This document shows, piece by piece, positions 1-7,968 of a DNA stretch of 64,000 nt. How positions within the stretch are numbered: the stretch's first letter is position 1; each line of letters opens with the position of its first letter. The position numbers and the translations under genes are program-made. The stretch is taken from NCBI RefSeq assembly GCF_007035645.1, contig NZ_AP019632.1:1736001-1800000 (forward strand), written 5' to 3'. Below the pieces are notes generated by a model. It did no database searches. It was given only the letters and a program-made list of their open reading frames with translations, and was not told where the DNA came from. Source of the stretch: Enterobacter asburiae. Its GTDB lineage: Bacteria; Pseudomonadota; Gammaproteobacteria; Enterobacterales; Enterobacteriaceae.

Positions 1-580
1 TGGTGGCGCTGTTGTCGCCGCTCTCCTTATTTTTTGATCCTGAGAAAGCGTAGTCACTGAACAACACGGGAACACCGTCGTCCCAGCGCGAGGGATCGAT
101 GTAATCGCGACCGGTACTTCTTAACGCGGCCTGAGGAATACTCAACGCTAATGTCATGGTTGAAAAATCAAGCCGCGCGGAGGACTGGGGGATATAGTTG
201 CTGATATCTTTAGGCAAAGCCTTATTGGCGGGTAATGCAAGCAAGGCGGGATACTGGTCGATAGCAACCCCCCATGCCCGCAGCATATCCGGTGTGAGCT
301 GCGGTATCAGTGACCCTTCCGGGGAGCTGACGTAAGCGATACTGGTGGTGCTCAGGCGGTGTTCGTTCACCTGCACTCGTGAAGAATAGGTGCCGGGTAG
401 CTGAGCATTCGACTTTGAAAAGAGTGAAAGGTCGATATCCTGCTGGGCCAGCATGTCTCCTTCAAGCGATGAGGGTGAGAAACGATACTCACGGGCCAGC
501 GTCGAGAAGCTCGCGATGAGCAAGACACCGCCAAGGCAGCGAAGTAGCGGATTCGGTCTAAAGAGCCGCTCGTATGACAT
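1..580 (-). CDS. Fimbrial outer-membrane usher, FimD/PapC family (5' part only)
   Basis: The usher forms the outer-membrane pore through which chaperone-bound subunits are assembled into a chaperone-usher fimbria. The frame is open from ATG 580 to the window edge. Residues 13-30 look like a signal peptide (hydrophobic LLRCLGGVLLIASFSTLA). The following sequence fits the usher N-terminal domain, including an 'IDPSRWDDGVPVLFSDYAFSG' type block that matches the conserved N-terminal usher motif ending in Y-x-F-S-G. ATG 580 has AGGA nine bases upstream. ATG 601 and 598 are in frame and would add seven or six residues. It lies just downstream of the chaperone gene, so it is the third gene of the operon. 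The rest of the usher and any adhesin lie beyond the window. Confidence 0.85.
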   Translation of the reverse strand, partial: MSYERLFRPNPLLRCLGGVLLIASFSTLAREYRFSPSSLEGDMLAQQDIDLSLFSKSNAQLPGTYSSRVQVNEHRLSTTSIAYVSSPEGSLIPQLTPDMLRAWGVAIDQYPALLALPANKALPKDISNYIPQSSARLDFSTMTLALSIPQAALRSTGRDYIDPSRWDDGVPVLFSDYAFSGSKNKESGDNSAT

Positions 581-610
581 ATCATTACGTCCTGTCATCA
601 TCGCGGTTTT

Positions 611-1303
611 TTAATCCTGCGCCAGGGTGGCGGTGTATTTTTCGGAAGCATTGCCGTAATCGGTTATGCAGCGCCAGGTGACGCTCGTTCCCTGAGCATT
701 GTCAGGAAGAGGAATGTCAGCGCGGGATTTAGGGGCAACCATGTCGGCTTTCTCCACTTTGTGCGCTCCCAGCGCAAGTGAATCAAAGACGCTGTAGAAT
801 GCCCCCTCGTTGATGACAGTGAGCTGCTGACCATGACGCGCGAAGCGCAGGTTTTTGCAGGATTCATAGGGCGTACCGCTCAGTCCGACTGGGCGCCAGA
901 ACAGTTTCAGACGCGTTTTATAGATTAACCGCAGGACGTTTTTGTCTCCCTCATCCGTAGCCGTGGCAGGAACGGTTCGTACGTTCATATAGAACAGAGA
1001 TTCTTTATCGCCTGCTAAGGTTGTCCCGTTCCAGGTAATACGCAGGCTTTGCTCTTTTTGCGGATCGAGCCGAAAGAGAGGCGGTGTCACGATAAACGGT
1101 CCGTGCGTTTTGCCATCACCTGTATCCGTCCATGACTGTATTAACCATGGAAGCTCTTTATCATTATTTTGTAAGGGCAGGGCAACTTCCTTTTTCGCGG
1201 CATCGTAGATTATGCGTGTGCGACCGATCTGAATACCTGCTGCGTGACAAAAGGTGCTTGCAATAACAGGGATGCATAATAAGACCTGGAGTAAAATGCG
1301 CAT
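611..1303 (-). CDS. Periplasmic fimbrial chaperone, FimC/PapD family
   Basis: This 230-residue protein has a signal peptide (about residues 1-21, ending HAA) and the two immunoglobulin-like domains of PapD-type chaperones. Visible family features are 'IGRTRIIYDAAKKEVALPLQN' near the N terminus, 'FIVTPPLFRLDPQKEQSLRI' (the P-P-l-f-R-l-x-P signature), 'ESLFYMNVRTVP' and 'LRLIYKTRLKLFWRP'. Such chaperones hold fimbrial subunits by donor-strand complementation in the periplasm and hand them to the usher. Two cysteines at 'YESCKNL' and 'TWRCITDY' could form a disulfide in domain 2. The gene sits between the subunit gene (125 bases upstream, with a strong hairpin in the gap) and the usher (9-30 bases downstream, depending on the usher start). 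The specific fimbrial type cannot be named from sequence alone. Confidence 0.93.
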   Translation of the reverse strand: MRILLQVLLCIPVIASTFCHAAGIQIGRTRIIYDAAKKEVALPLQNNDKELPWLIQSWTDTGDGKTHGPFIVTPPLFRLDPQKEQSLRITWNGTTLAGDKESLFYMNVRTVPATATDEGDKNVLRLIYKTRLKLFWRPVGLSGTPYESCKNLRFARHGQQLTVINEGAFYSVFDSLALGAHKVEKADMVAPKSRADIPLPDNAQGTSVTWRCITDYGNASEKYTATLAQD

Positions 1304-1337
1304 AGTGAAACCTTTAATAAAGGAGGTTGAAGGGAAA

Positions 1338-1367
1338 TGATAATAGTCCGAGTCCGGACTATTATCA
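1338..1367 (-). promoter_or_regulatory. Intercistronic hairpin between fimbrial subunit and chaperone genes
   Basis: A perfect 13-bp stem (TGATAATAGTCCG at 1338-1350 against its complement at 1355-1367) closes a four-base AGTC loop. No clean U tract follows on the minus strand. A second, smaller inverted repeat (TCATGAC at 1370-1376, GTCATGA at 1386-1392) lies just upstream in the transcript. In many fimbrial operons a hairpin after the major subunit gene stabilises that part of the mRNA or partly terminates it, giving more subunit than chaperone and usher. That role is inferred here. Confidence 0.7.
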
Positions 1368-1432
1368 GATCATGACTCCTTAAATGTCATGACGCCTAAA
1401 TATATATATTATGAATATCAGTAATACGATTA

Positions 1433-2008
1433 TTAACGGTAAAGAATATTTACCGTCATATCAGCATCTGCCGGACCGGCGGTAACCGCATCTGCAAATG
1501 ATTTATAGCGGGCATTAAAATCAGCTTTAATCGTATCTTCGGATTTTGTCGCCAGTTCGATATAGATCTGCCCTTCAGCGCCATCCATCGTGATGAGCTT
1601 ATCATCTTTACCCGCCGGGCTGACGGCAATGCCGATACCGGTGGCCGCGGTTTCGCCCGTGGTGGTAATTTTACTGACGTCCAGTAGCGTCTTGGTCTTG
1701 GTCAGGGTCGTTGGGCCGTTAAAGGTCAGCTGAACAGCTGGAAGCCCAGCGCTTGTTAACGGGCAGTTCGCCAGCGTAATGGAGAACTCCGTAAGTGCGG
1801 TCTCCTTCCCAACGGTATTAAACAATGATGTAGGATAGGTACCCAGTGGTATAGTACTGTCCGTGCCGTCGTCACCCTGAATGGTGCAGCTTGATTCGAT
1901 AATTTCACCCGTGAAGTGAATAGTGCCAGCATTCATTTCTGCGGCGAAACCATTCATCGACAGTGTTGCAAGGGCTAAGCCCGCAATAATATTCTTTTTT
2001 AAATCCAT
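1433..2008 (-). CDS. Major fimbrial subunit, FimA-like (type 1 pilin family)
   Basis: A 191-residue secreted pilin. Residues 1-22 form a signal peptide (KKNIIAGLALATLSMNGFAA). The mature part starts 'EMNAGTIHFTGEIIESSCTI', the usual FimA-type start with the first cysteine, and the partner cysteine is in 'LANCP'. It ends 'DMTVNILYR', the C-terminal beta-strand with the penultimate Tyr recognised by PapD-type chaperones. AAGGAAC precedes ATG 2008. It is the first visible gene of the operon (subunit, chaperone, usher) and is preceded by 500 bases of AT-rich DNA that must hold its promoter. I saw no inverted-repeat pair typical of a phase-variable fimS element in that interval. Confidence 0.92.
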   Translation of the reverse strand: MDLKKNIIAGLALATLSMNGFAAEMNAGTIHFTGEIIESSCTIQGDDGTDSTIPLGTYPTSLFNTVGKETALTEFSITLANCPLTSAGLPAVQLTFNGPTTLTKTKTLLDVSKITTTGETAATGIGIAVSPAGKDDKLITMDGAEGQIYIELATKSEDTIKADFNARYKSFADAVTAGPADADMTVNILYR

Positions 2009-2511
2009 CTTAAATGTTCCTTTAAGTAAAAATAATTATCTGGCATGCATTTTGCTTTCTGGTTGAAAGTAAATTATGTCGCGTGAAATTATAACATTTA
2101 ATTTTATGCGGGTAAGGGAGTCTCAGGATTAATGTTATACAGATTTATCCATTTTTGGATTTTGTGGGGTAATGATTTATATAATTTTAATGGCTCTGAA
2201 TTATTGAATTTACATAGTTATATCATTCCTGCAATACCAAGTAGTTAAAATCGACGGTTATGTTAATTTTTTTTCGGGATATTTTAGAGCAAATGTTCTT
2301 TAAAACTGCGCTTAATTCATTTTGTAATATGAAACACATCACAAAAGCTGGAGAATGTTCGTTCGAACATTTCTTGCCCTCTTTTCACTCACCCGAATTG
2401 CAGAGGGGGGCTTAAACTGGATAAAAAGACCCGGTTATAGGGGTTTATCAACCCATTGATGAAAGGCGGTGCTGGCATGATACCCGTGACGTAATGGGCT
2501 GAGCATGCACT
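2009..2511. other. Divergent control region between fimbrial operon and flhBAE
   Basis: These 503 bases hold no credible gene. The left part (2040-2330) is strongly AT-rich, as expected for a fimbrial promoter under silencing by nucleoid proteins. The right part must carry the flhB promoter. I could not find a convincing FlhDC box or sigma-28 promoter by eye. The clearest element is the palindrome at 2354-2371. Confidence 0.6.
2354..2371. promoter_or_regulatory. 18-bp operator-like palindrome
   Basis: AATGTTCGTTCGAACATT has 8-bp arms (AATGTTCG and CGAACATT) around TT. A further AATGTTC half-site occurs at 2292-2298, 62 bases to the left. The symmetry and position between divergent operons suggest a dimeric repressor or activator site. 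The factor is unknown; it does not match FlhDC, H-NS, Lrp or PhoP consensus that I know. Confidence 0.45.
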
Positions 2512-3660
2512 GTGGCAGAAGAGAACGACGACAAAACGGAAGCCCCCACACCCCACCGACTAGAAAAAGCGCGTGAGGAAGGGCAGATCCCCCGATCCCG
2601 AGAATTGACCTCCCTGCTGATCCTTATCGTAGGGGTGTGCATTATCTGGTGGGGCGGGGAGTCGCTCGCCCGCAAGCTGGCGGGAATGTTGTCCACCGGG
2701 TTACGTTTTGACCACAGCATGGTCAACGATCCGAATCTGATCCTCAGCCAGATTATTCAGCTTATTAAAGGGGCCATGGTCGCGCTGCTGCCCCTGATAA
2801 CCGGGGTCGTGCTGGTCGCGCTGGTCTCTCCGGTGATGCTCGGCGGCCTGGTTTTTAGTGCCAAATCGCTGCAACCGAAATTTTCCAAACTGAACCCGCT
2901 GCCGGGTATCGCGAAAATGTTCTCTGCGCAGACCGGGGCTGAGCTGCTCAAAGCCGTTCTCAAATCGGTGCTGATGGGCAGTTCCGCGGGGTTTTACCTC
3001 TGGTACCACTGGCCGGAAATGATGCGTCTTATCAGCGAATCGCCGCTCACCGCGATGAGCAACGCGCTGAATCTGGTCGGGCTCTGCGCGCTGCTGGTGG
3101 TGCTCAGCATTATCCCGATGGTGGGTTTTGACGTGATCTTCCAGCTTTATACCCACTTCAAAAAGCTGCGCATGTCGCGTCAGGATATCCGTGACGAATA
3201 TAAGCAGATGGAAGGTGACCCGCACGTGAAAGGGCGCATCCGCCAGATGCAGCGTGCCGCCGCCCGTCGCCGGATGATGGACGATGTGCCGAAGGCCGAC
3301 GTCATCGTCACCAACCCGACACACTATTCCGTTGCGCTGCGCTATGACGAAAACAAAATGAGCGCGCCGAAAGTCGTTGCGAAAGGGGCGGGGCTGATCG
3401 CACTGCGTATCCGGGAAATTGGTACTGAAAACCGCGTGCCGATCCTGGAAGCCCCTCCGCTGGCGCGTGCGCTGTACCGCCATGCGGATATCGGACAACA
3501 GATCCCGGGACAACTTTACGCCGCCGTGGCGGAAGTGCTGGCCTGGGTGTGGCAGTTGAAGCGCTGGCGTCTGGCTGGCGGTCAGCGGCCTGTGAAACCT
3601 GAAAACCTTCCGGTGCCTGCCGCGCTGGATTTTATGAACGAGAAGGACACTGATGGCTAA
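2512..3660 (+). CDS. flhB: Flagellar type III export switch protein FlhB
   Basis: FlhB is an inner-membrane part of the flagellar export gate and switches substrate specificity from rod/hook to filament type. The 382-residue protein begins 'AEENDDKTEAPTPHRLEKAR', almost identical to E. coli FlhB, has four membrane segments over residues 30-210, and carries the autocleavage motif NPTH at about residues 268-271. The start is GTG 2512 with no clear Shine-Dalgarno sequence; the only upstream in-frame ATG (2494) runs straight into TGA. It overlaps flhA by 8 bases. In E. coli the gene follows cheZ; here a divergent fimbrial operon occupies that position, at least within this window. Confidence 0.98.
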   Translation: MAEENDDKTEAPTPHRLEKAREEGQIPRSRELTSLLILIVGVCIIWWGGESLARKLAGMLSTGLRFDHSMVNDPNLILSQIIQLIKGAMVALLPLITGVVLVALVSPVMLGGLVFSAKSLQPKFSKLNPLPGIAKMFSAQTGAELLKAVLKSVLMGSSAGFYLWYHWPEMMRLISESPLTAMSNALNLVGLCALLVVLSIIPMVGFDVIFQLYTHFKKLRMSRQDIRDEYKQMEGDPHVKGRIRQMQRAAARRRMMDDVPKADVIVTNPTHYSVALRYDENKMSAPKVVAKGAGLIALRIREIGTENRVPILEAPPLARALYRHADIGQQIPGQLYAAVAEVLAWVWQLKRWRLAGGQRPVKPENLPVPAALDFMNEKDTDG

Positions 3661-5731
3661 TCTGGTGGCAATGTTGCGCCTGCCCGGCAACCTGAAATCG
3701 ACCCAATGGCAAATCCTTGCCGGGCCGATTCTGATCCTGCTAATTTTGTCGATGATGGTACTGCCGCTCCCGGCATTCATCCTCGATCTGCTTTTCACTT
3801 TCAATATTGCGCTGTCCATTATGGTGCTGCTGGTGGCGATGTTCACCCAGCGTACCCTGGAGTTTGCCGCATTCCCGACCATTCTGCTGTTTACCACCTT
3901 GCTCCGACTGGCGCTGAACGTCGCGTCCACGCGTATCATCCTGATGGAAGGTCACACCGGTGCGGCAGCGGCAGGTAAAGTGGTGGAAGCGTTCGGCCAC
4001 TTCCTGGTGGGCGGCAATTTCGCTATCGGTATCGTGGTGTTCGTTATCCTCGTTATCATCAACTTTATGGTTATCACCAAAGGTGCAGGGCGTATCGCGG
4101 AAGTGGGCGCGCGTTTTGTGCTGGATGGGATGCCGGGCAAGCAGATGGCGATCGACGCCGACCTGAACGCCGGCCTTATTGCCGAAGATGAAGCCAAAAA
4201 ACGCCGTTCGGAAGTAACTCAGGAAGCGGACTTCTACGGCTCCATGGACGGTGCGAGCAAGTTTGTGCGCGGTGACGCCATCGCGGGCATTCTGATCATG
4301 GTGATTAACGTGGTCGGCGGCCTGCTGGTGGGGGTATTGCAGCACGGGATGGACATGGGGCACGCGGCGGAAAGCTATACGCTGCTGACCATTGGTGACG
4401 GTCTGGTTGCGCAGATCCCGGCGCTGGTTATCTCCACGGCGGCGGGCGTGATTGTGACCCGCGTGAGTACCGATCAGGACGTTGGCGAGCAGATGGTGGG
4501 CCAGCTCTTCAGCAACCCGCGCGTTATGCTGCTGGCCGCTGCCGTTCTGGGTTTGCTCGGCCTGGTGCCGGGGATGCCAAACCTCGTCTTCCTGCTGTTT
4601 ACGGCGGGTCTGCTGGGGCTTGCCTGGTGGATGCGTGGCCGTGAAATCAAACCGGCAGCGGAACCTGTTCAGGTAAAAATGCCGGAGAATACCCAGGCCG
4701 TCGAAGCGACCTGGAACGACGTTCAGCTGGAAGATTCCCTGGGAATGGAAGTGGGCTATCGCCTGATTCCGATGGTCGATTTCCAGCAGGATGGCGAGCT
4801 GCTTGGCCGTATCCGCAGTATCCGTAAAAAATTCGCCCAGGATATGGGCTTCCTGCCGCCGGTTGTACACATCCGCGACAATATGGACCTGCCGCCCGCG
4901 CGCTATCGCATTCTGATGAAAGGGGTCGAAATTGGCAGCGGTGATGCCTATCCGGGCCGCTGGCTGGCGATTAACCCGGGCACCGCCGCAGGCACGCTGC
5001 CGGGCGAGCAAACCATCGATCCGGCCTTTGGCCTGGCCGCTATCTGGATTGAAAGTGCCCTGAAAGAGCAGGCGCAAATCCAGGGCTATACGGTTGTTGA
5101 AGCCAGTACCGTGGTGGCGACCCATCTTAATCACCTGATTGGGCAATTCTCGGCAGAGCTGTTTGGCCGTCAGGAAGCGCAGCAGCTGCTGGACCGCGTC
5201 ACGCAGGAGATGCCGAAGCTGACGGAAGATCTGGTCCCGGGCGTGGTGACTTTGACTACGCTGCACAAGGTGCTGCAAAACCTGCTCGAAGAGAAAGTGC
5301 CGATCCGCGATATGCGCACCATTCTCGAAACCCTTGCCGAGCATGCGCCGATACAAAGCGATCCGCACGAGCTGACGGCGGTGGTACGCGTGGCGCTGGG
5401 TCGTGCGATCACCCAGCAGTGGTTCCCGGGAACCGGAGAAGTGCAGGTCATTGGCCTCGATACGCCGCTTGAACGCCTGCTGCTGCAGGCCCTGCAGGGC
5501 GGGGGCGGCCTGGAGCCGGGCCTGGCGGACCGTCTGCTGGCGCAAACGCAGGAGGCGCTGGCGCGCCAGGAGATGCTGGGCGCACCGCCGGTGCTGTTGG
5601 TTAACCATGCGCTGCGTCCGCTGCTGTCGCGCTTCCTGCGTCGTAGCCTGAATCAGCTGGTCGTGCTGTCGAATATGGAGCTGTCGGATAACCGTCACAT
5701 CCGCATGACCGCGACGATCGGAGGAAAATAA
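3653..5731 (+). CDS. flhA: Flagellar type III export protein FlhA
   Basis: FlhA (692 residues) forms the nonameric ring of the flagellar export gate, with an N-terminal membrane half and a large cytoplasmic half that docks export chaperones. About eight hydrophobic segments lie in residues 20-330. The conserved cytoplasmic loop is visible as 'GAGRIAEVGARFVLDGMPGKQM' followed by 'DLNAGLI', part of the FHIPEP signature. Length matches E. coli FlhA. The start codon lies inside the end of flhB (8-base overlap), and the stop overlaps the flhE start by one base, so the three genes are translationally linked. Confidence 0.98.
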   Translation: MANLVAMLRLPGNLKSTQWQILAGPILILLILSMMVLPLPAFILDLLFTFNIALSIMVLLVAMFTQRTLEFAAFPTILLFTTLLRLALNVASTRIILMEGHTGAAAAGKVVEAFGHFLVGGNFAIGIVVFVILVIINFMVITKGAGRIAEVGARFVLDGMPGKQMAIDADLNAGLIAEDEAKKRRSEVTQEADFYGSMDGASKFVRGDAIAGILIMVINVVGGLLVGVLQHGMDMGHAAESYTLLTIGDGLVAQIPALVISTAAGVIVTRVSTDQDVGEQMVGQLFSNPRVMLLAAAVLGLLGLVPGMPNLVFLLFTAGLLGLAWWMRGREIKPAAEPVQVKMPENTQAVEATWNDVQLEDSLGMEVGYRLIPMVDFQQDGELLGRIRSIRKKFAQDMGFLPPVVHIRDNMDLPPARYRILMKGVEIGSGDAYPGRWLAINPGTAAGTLPGEQTIDPAFGLAAIWIESALKEQAQIQGYTVVEASTVVATHLNHLIGQFSAELFGRQEAQQLLDRVTQEMPKLTEDLVPGVVTLTTLHKVLQNLLEEKVPIRDMRTILETLAEHAPIQSDPHELTAVVRVALGRAITQQWFPGTGEVQVIGLDTPLERLLLQALQGGGGLEPGLADRLLAQTQEALARQEMLGAPPVLLVNHALRPLLSRFLRRSLNQLVVLSNMELSDNRHIRMTATIGGK

Positions 5732-6123
5732 TGCGTAAATGGCTCTGGATTTTGTTCTTCCCGCTGGCGGCGCACGCTGCCGGGGAAGGCACCTGGCAGG
5801 CAAGCAGCATGGGAGTGACCCTCAGCAACCGGGGCGTTGCTATGTCATCTAACCCGCTGTCGCCTTCTGAAGGCGTTTCCGGTCAGATGGGCCTGGTGGT
5901 CTGGAATTACCGGCTGATTGGCCCAACGCCCGCAGGGCTGCGGGTGCGCCTCTGTTCTCAGACGCGCTGCACGGAAATCGATGGCGAAAATGGCACGACG
6001 CAGGCGTTCAACGGCGTACCGGCCATTGAACCTTTGCGTTTCATCTGGGAAGTGCCGGGCGGGGGACGTTTAATCCCGGCGCTGAAAGTACAGAGTAATT
6101 CTGTCATCGTGAACTACCGCTAA
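5731..6123 (+). CDS. flhE: Flagellar protein FlhE
   Basis: FlhE is a small periplasmic protein (130 residues) found in enterobacterial flhBAE operons; in Salmonella it limits proton leakage through the export gate. Residues 1-16 (RKWLWILFFPLAAHA) are a signal peptide and the mature chain keeps 'GEGTWQASSMGVTLSNRG' near its start. Two cysteines at 'RLCSQTRCTE' may form a disulfide. GGAGG precedes the ATG by a few bases and the start overlaps the flhA stop codon (TAATG). It is the last gene of the operon. Confidence 0.95.
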   Translation: MRKWLWILFFPLAAHAAGEGTWQASSMGVTLSNRGVAMSSNPLSPSEGVSGQMGLVVWNYRLIGPTPAGLRVRLCSQTRCTEIDGENGTTQAFNGVPAIEPLRFIWEVPGGGRLIPALKVQSNSVIVNYR

Positions 6124-6137
6124 CACCCTGCCTTTCA

Positions 6138-6164
6138 CCAGCCATCAGCAATTTTGATGGCTGG
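6138..6164 (+). terminator. Hairpin downstream of flhE (weak terminator)
   Basis: CCAGCCATCA (6138-6147) pairs with TGATGGCTGG (6155-6164) around a 7-base loop. The T tract afterwards is poor (CTCTC), so it may act as a 3' stabiliser or a factor-assisted terminator of flhBAE. Confidence 0.45.
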
Positions 6165-6192
6165 CTCTCAAAACTGACCTCACCTTTTGATC

Positions 6193-6215
6193 AAATAGAA
6201 ACGCTGTTTTATAAA
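6193..6215 (+). promoter_or_regulatory. Putative KdgR operator upstream of rhiT
   Basis: TAGAAACGCTGTTTTATA resembles the KdgR operator, whose core is GAAAC-n2-TGTTTCA/T flanked by A/T. The match at the core (GAAAC, GC, TGTTTTAT) is good. It lies about 170-190 bases before a transporter/GH105 pair of the rhiTN type, which in Dickeya is repressed by KdgR. KdgR itself is encoded at 56694-57485. Assignment rests on resemblance and context, not on a scored search. Confidence 0.5.
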
Positions 6216-6383
6216 TCAGTGACGCGCGTGACGGTACTCTTTGCATTATTGCCATTGACCCTCTTAGTGATGGCAGAAACAGAAAGGTATCAACCGGTCG
6301 ATGCATTTACTGTAGCCGTATAAAAGCTCCCGGAAGACGCTTTCTTGCAGGGAGTCTCCCAAAACTGATTAGGGGTGACGGCA

Positions 6384-7967
6384 ATGAGAACACGTAAAAT
6401 TGGGCTCGCAAATTATCTCGCTTACGGGTCAGGCGATTTCCTCGGAGCGGGTACAACCGCCCTGACGGCGGCCTGGCTTTTATATTTTTATACCACCTTC
6501 TGCGGGCTCTCACCGATCGAAGCAACGTTTATCTTTGCCACTGCAAGGGTGCTGGATGCCGTCGTTAGCCCGTTAATGGGCTTTTTAACCGATAACTTTG
6601 GGACAACCTGGCTCGGTAAGCGCTTCGGCCGTCGTAAGTTTTTTATCCTGCTGGGGATTCCGTGCGTGTTCAGCTACTCGCTGATGTGGGTTGGGGACAT
6701 GAGCTTCTGGTACTACCTGCTGACCTATCTGGTGTTTGATATTGTCTACACCATGATTCTGGTGCCGTACGAAACGCTGGTACCGGAAATGACCGATGAC
6801 TTTAAACAGAAAACCAAGTTCTCCGGGGCGCGTATCTCAATGGCGCAGATGTCCGCCATTCTGGCCTCCTTCCTGCCGGGGATCCTGTTAACCCACTTCG
6901 GGAAAGAAAACGCGATCTCCTTCTTCTACGCAAGCCTGGTCTTCTCCTTGCTCTGCGCCCTGATGCTAACCTTCGTCTGGTTCTTTACCTGGGAACGCCC
7001 GCGCGAAGAGTGGTCAGAAGCGGCGCTGCGTGCTGAAGAAGAGAAGAAGAAGCTGACGCTGGGGCAGAGCCTCAACCGCCTGATCGTTGAGTTAAGCTCC
7101 ACGCTGCGCATCAAGATTTTCCGTCAGCATCTGGGCATGTACCTTGGCGGCTATATCGCGCAGGACGTGTTTAATGCGGTATTCACCTACTACGTGGTGT
7201 TTGTGCTGATGCAGGAAGCGTCAATGGCGTCCAATCTGCTGGGCACGATGGCTATTTTCCAGTTCTTTGCGGTTATCGCCATGATCCCGCTGTGCATCCG
7301 TTTCGGGCCTGCACCGTCCTACCGCATGGTCGTGGTGCTGTTTGGTCTGGCGTCTCTCTCTTACGCCATGCTCTATTACGCGGGCCTGAGTGACGTCTAC
7401 GCTCTGCTGTTGCTGATCTCAGCGGTTGCCGGTCTCGGTCGCGGCGGTATCAACTACGTGCCGTGGAACACCTATACCTACATTGCTGACGTGGATGAAG
7501 CGATCACCGGCCAGCGCCGCGAAGGGATCTTCGCGGGCATCATGACCCTGACCCGTAAGGCGTCACAGGCCGGTGCGGTGATGCTGGTGGGTATCGTGAT
7601 GCAGATGTCCGGCTTTGTCAGCGGTCAGAAAGTACAGCCTGCGGAAGTGAGCCACACCATTTTGACGATCCTGAGCGTGGGCACGATCCTGGTGCTGTTC
7701 TGCGGCTTCCTCGTTTCCCTGCGCTTCAGGCTCAATTTGCAGACCCACAGCACGCTGCGCGAGGAGACCGCGAAAATGCGTGAGTGTGGTCATGCGATGC
7801 CTGAGTCAGCGACGCCACACGCCCGCGCCACCGTCGAGATGCTGGCCGGTATGCCTTATGAGTCACTGTGGGGCAATAACAACATCGGTTATCTGAATCG
7901 CAATAAGCCAGCGGCACCCTCGCTGAAGGATCGCGCGGTACTGAATTCGACATACAACAGAGGTTAA
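6384..7967 (+). CDS. Oligosaccharide:cation symporter, GPH family (RhiT/TogT type)
   Basis: A 527-residue inner-membrane transporter of the glycoside-pentoside-hexuronide family within the major facilitator superfamily. It starts 'RTRKIGLANYLAYGSGDFLGAG', typical of this family, has about 12 hydrophobic segments, and the loop 'GKRFGRRKFFILLGIP' after the second one matches the family signature (G-x-R-x-x-P/F region). ATG 6384 has AGGGGTG seven bases upstream; an in-frame GTG at 6375 is less likely. The partner gene one base downstream encodes a GH105 unsaturated glucuronyl/galacturonyl hydrolase, so the expected substrate is an unsaturated oligomer from pectin, by analogy with Dickeya RhiT (rhamnogalacturonan fragments). 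The exact sugar cannot be read from the sequence. Confidence 0.88.
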   Translation: MRTRKIGLANYLAYGSGDFLGAGTTALTAAWLLYFYTTFCGLSPIEATFIFATARVLDAVVSPLMGFLTDNFGTTWLGKRFGRRKFFILLGIPCVFSYSLMWVGDMSFWYYLLTYLVFDIVYTMILVPYETLVPEMTDDFKQKTKFSGARISMAQMSAILASFLPGILLTHFGKENAISFFYASLVFSLLCALMLTFVWFFTWERPREEWSEAALRAEEEKKKLTLGQSLNRLIVELSSTLRIKIFRQHLGMYLGGYIAQDVFNAVFTYYVVFVLMQEASMASNLLGTMAIFQFFAVIAMIPLCIRFGPAPSYRMVVVLFGLASLSYAMLYYAGLSDVYALLLLISAVAGLGRGGINYVPWNTYTYIADVDEAITGQRREGIFAGIMTLTRKASQAGAVMLVGIVMQMSGFVSGQKVQPAEVSHTILTILSVGTILVLFCGFLVSLRFRLNLQTHSTLREETAKMRECGHAMPESATPHARATVEMLAGMPYESLWGNNNIGYLNRNKPAAPSLKDRAVLNSTYNRG

Positions 7968-7968
7968 G

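Noticed and set aside
2009..2330. Phase-variable fimS-like invertible element before the pilin gene
   Set aside because: No pair of short inverted repeats flanking about 300 bases and no recombinase gene is visible in the window.
2372..2511. FlhDC box or sigma-28 promoter for flhB
   Set aside because: I could not find either consensus with acceptable matches by eye, so no site is claimed.
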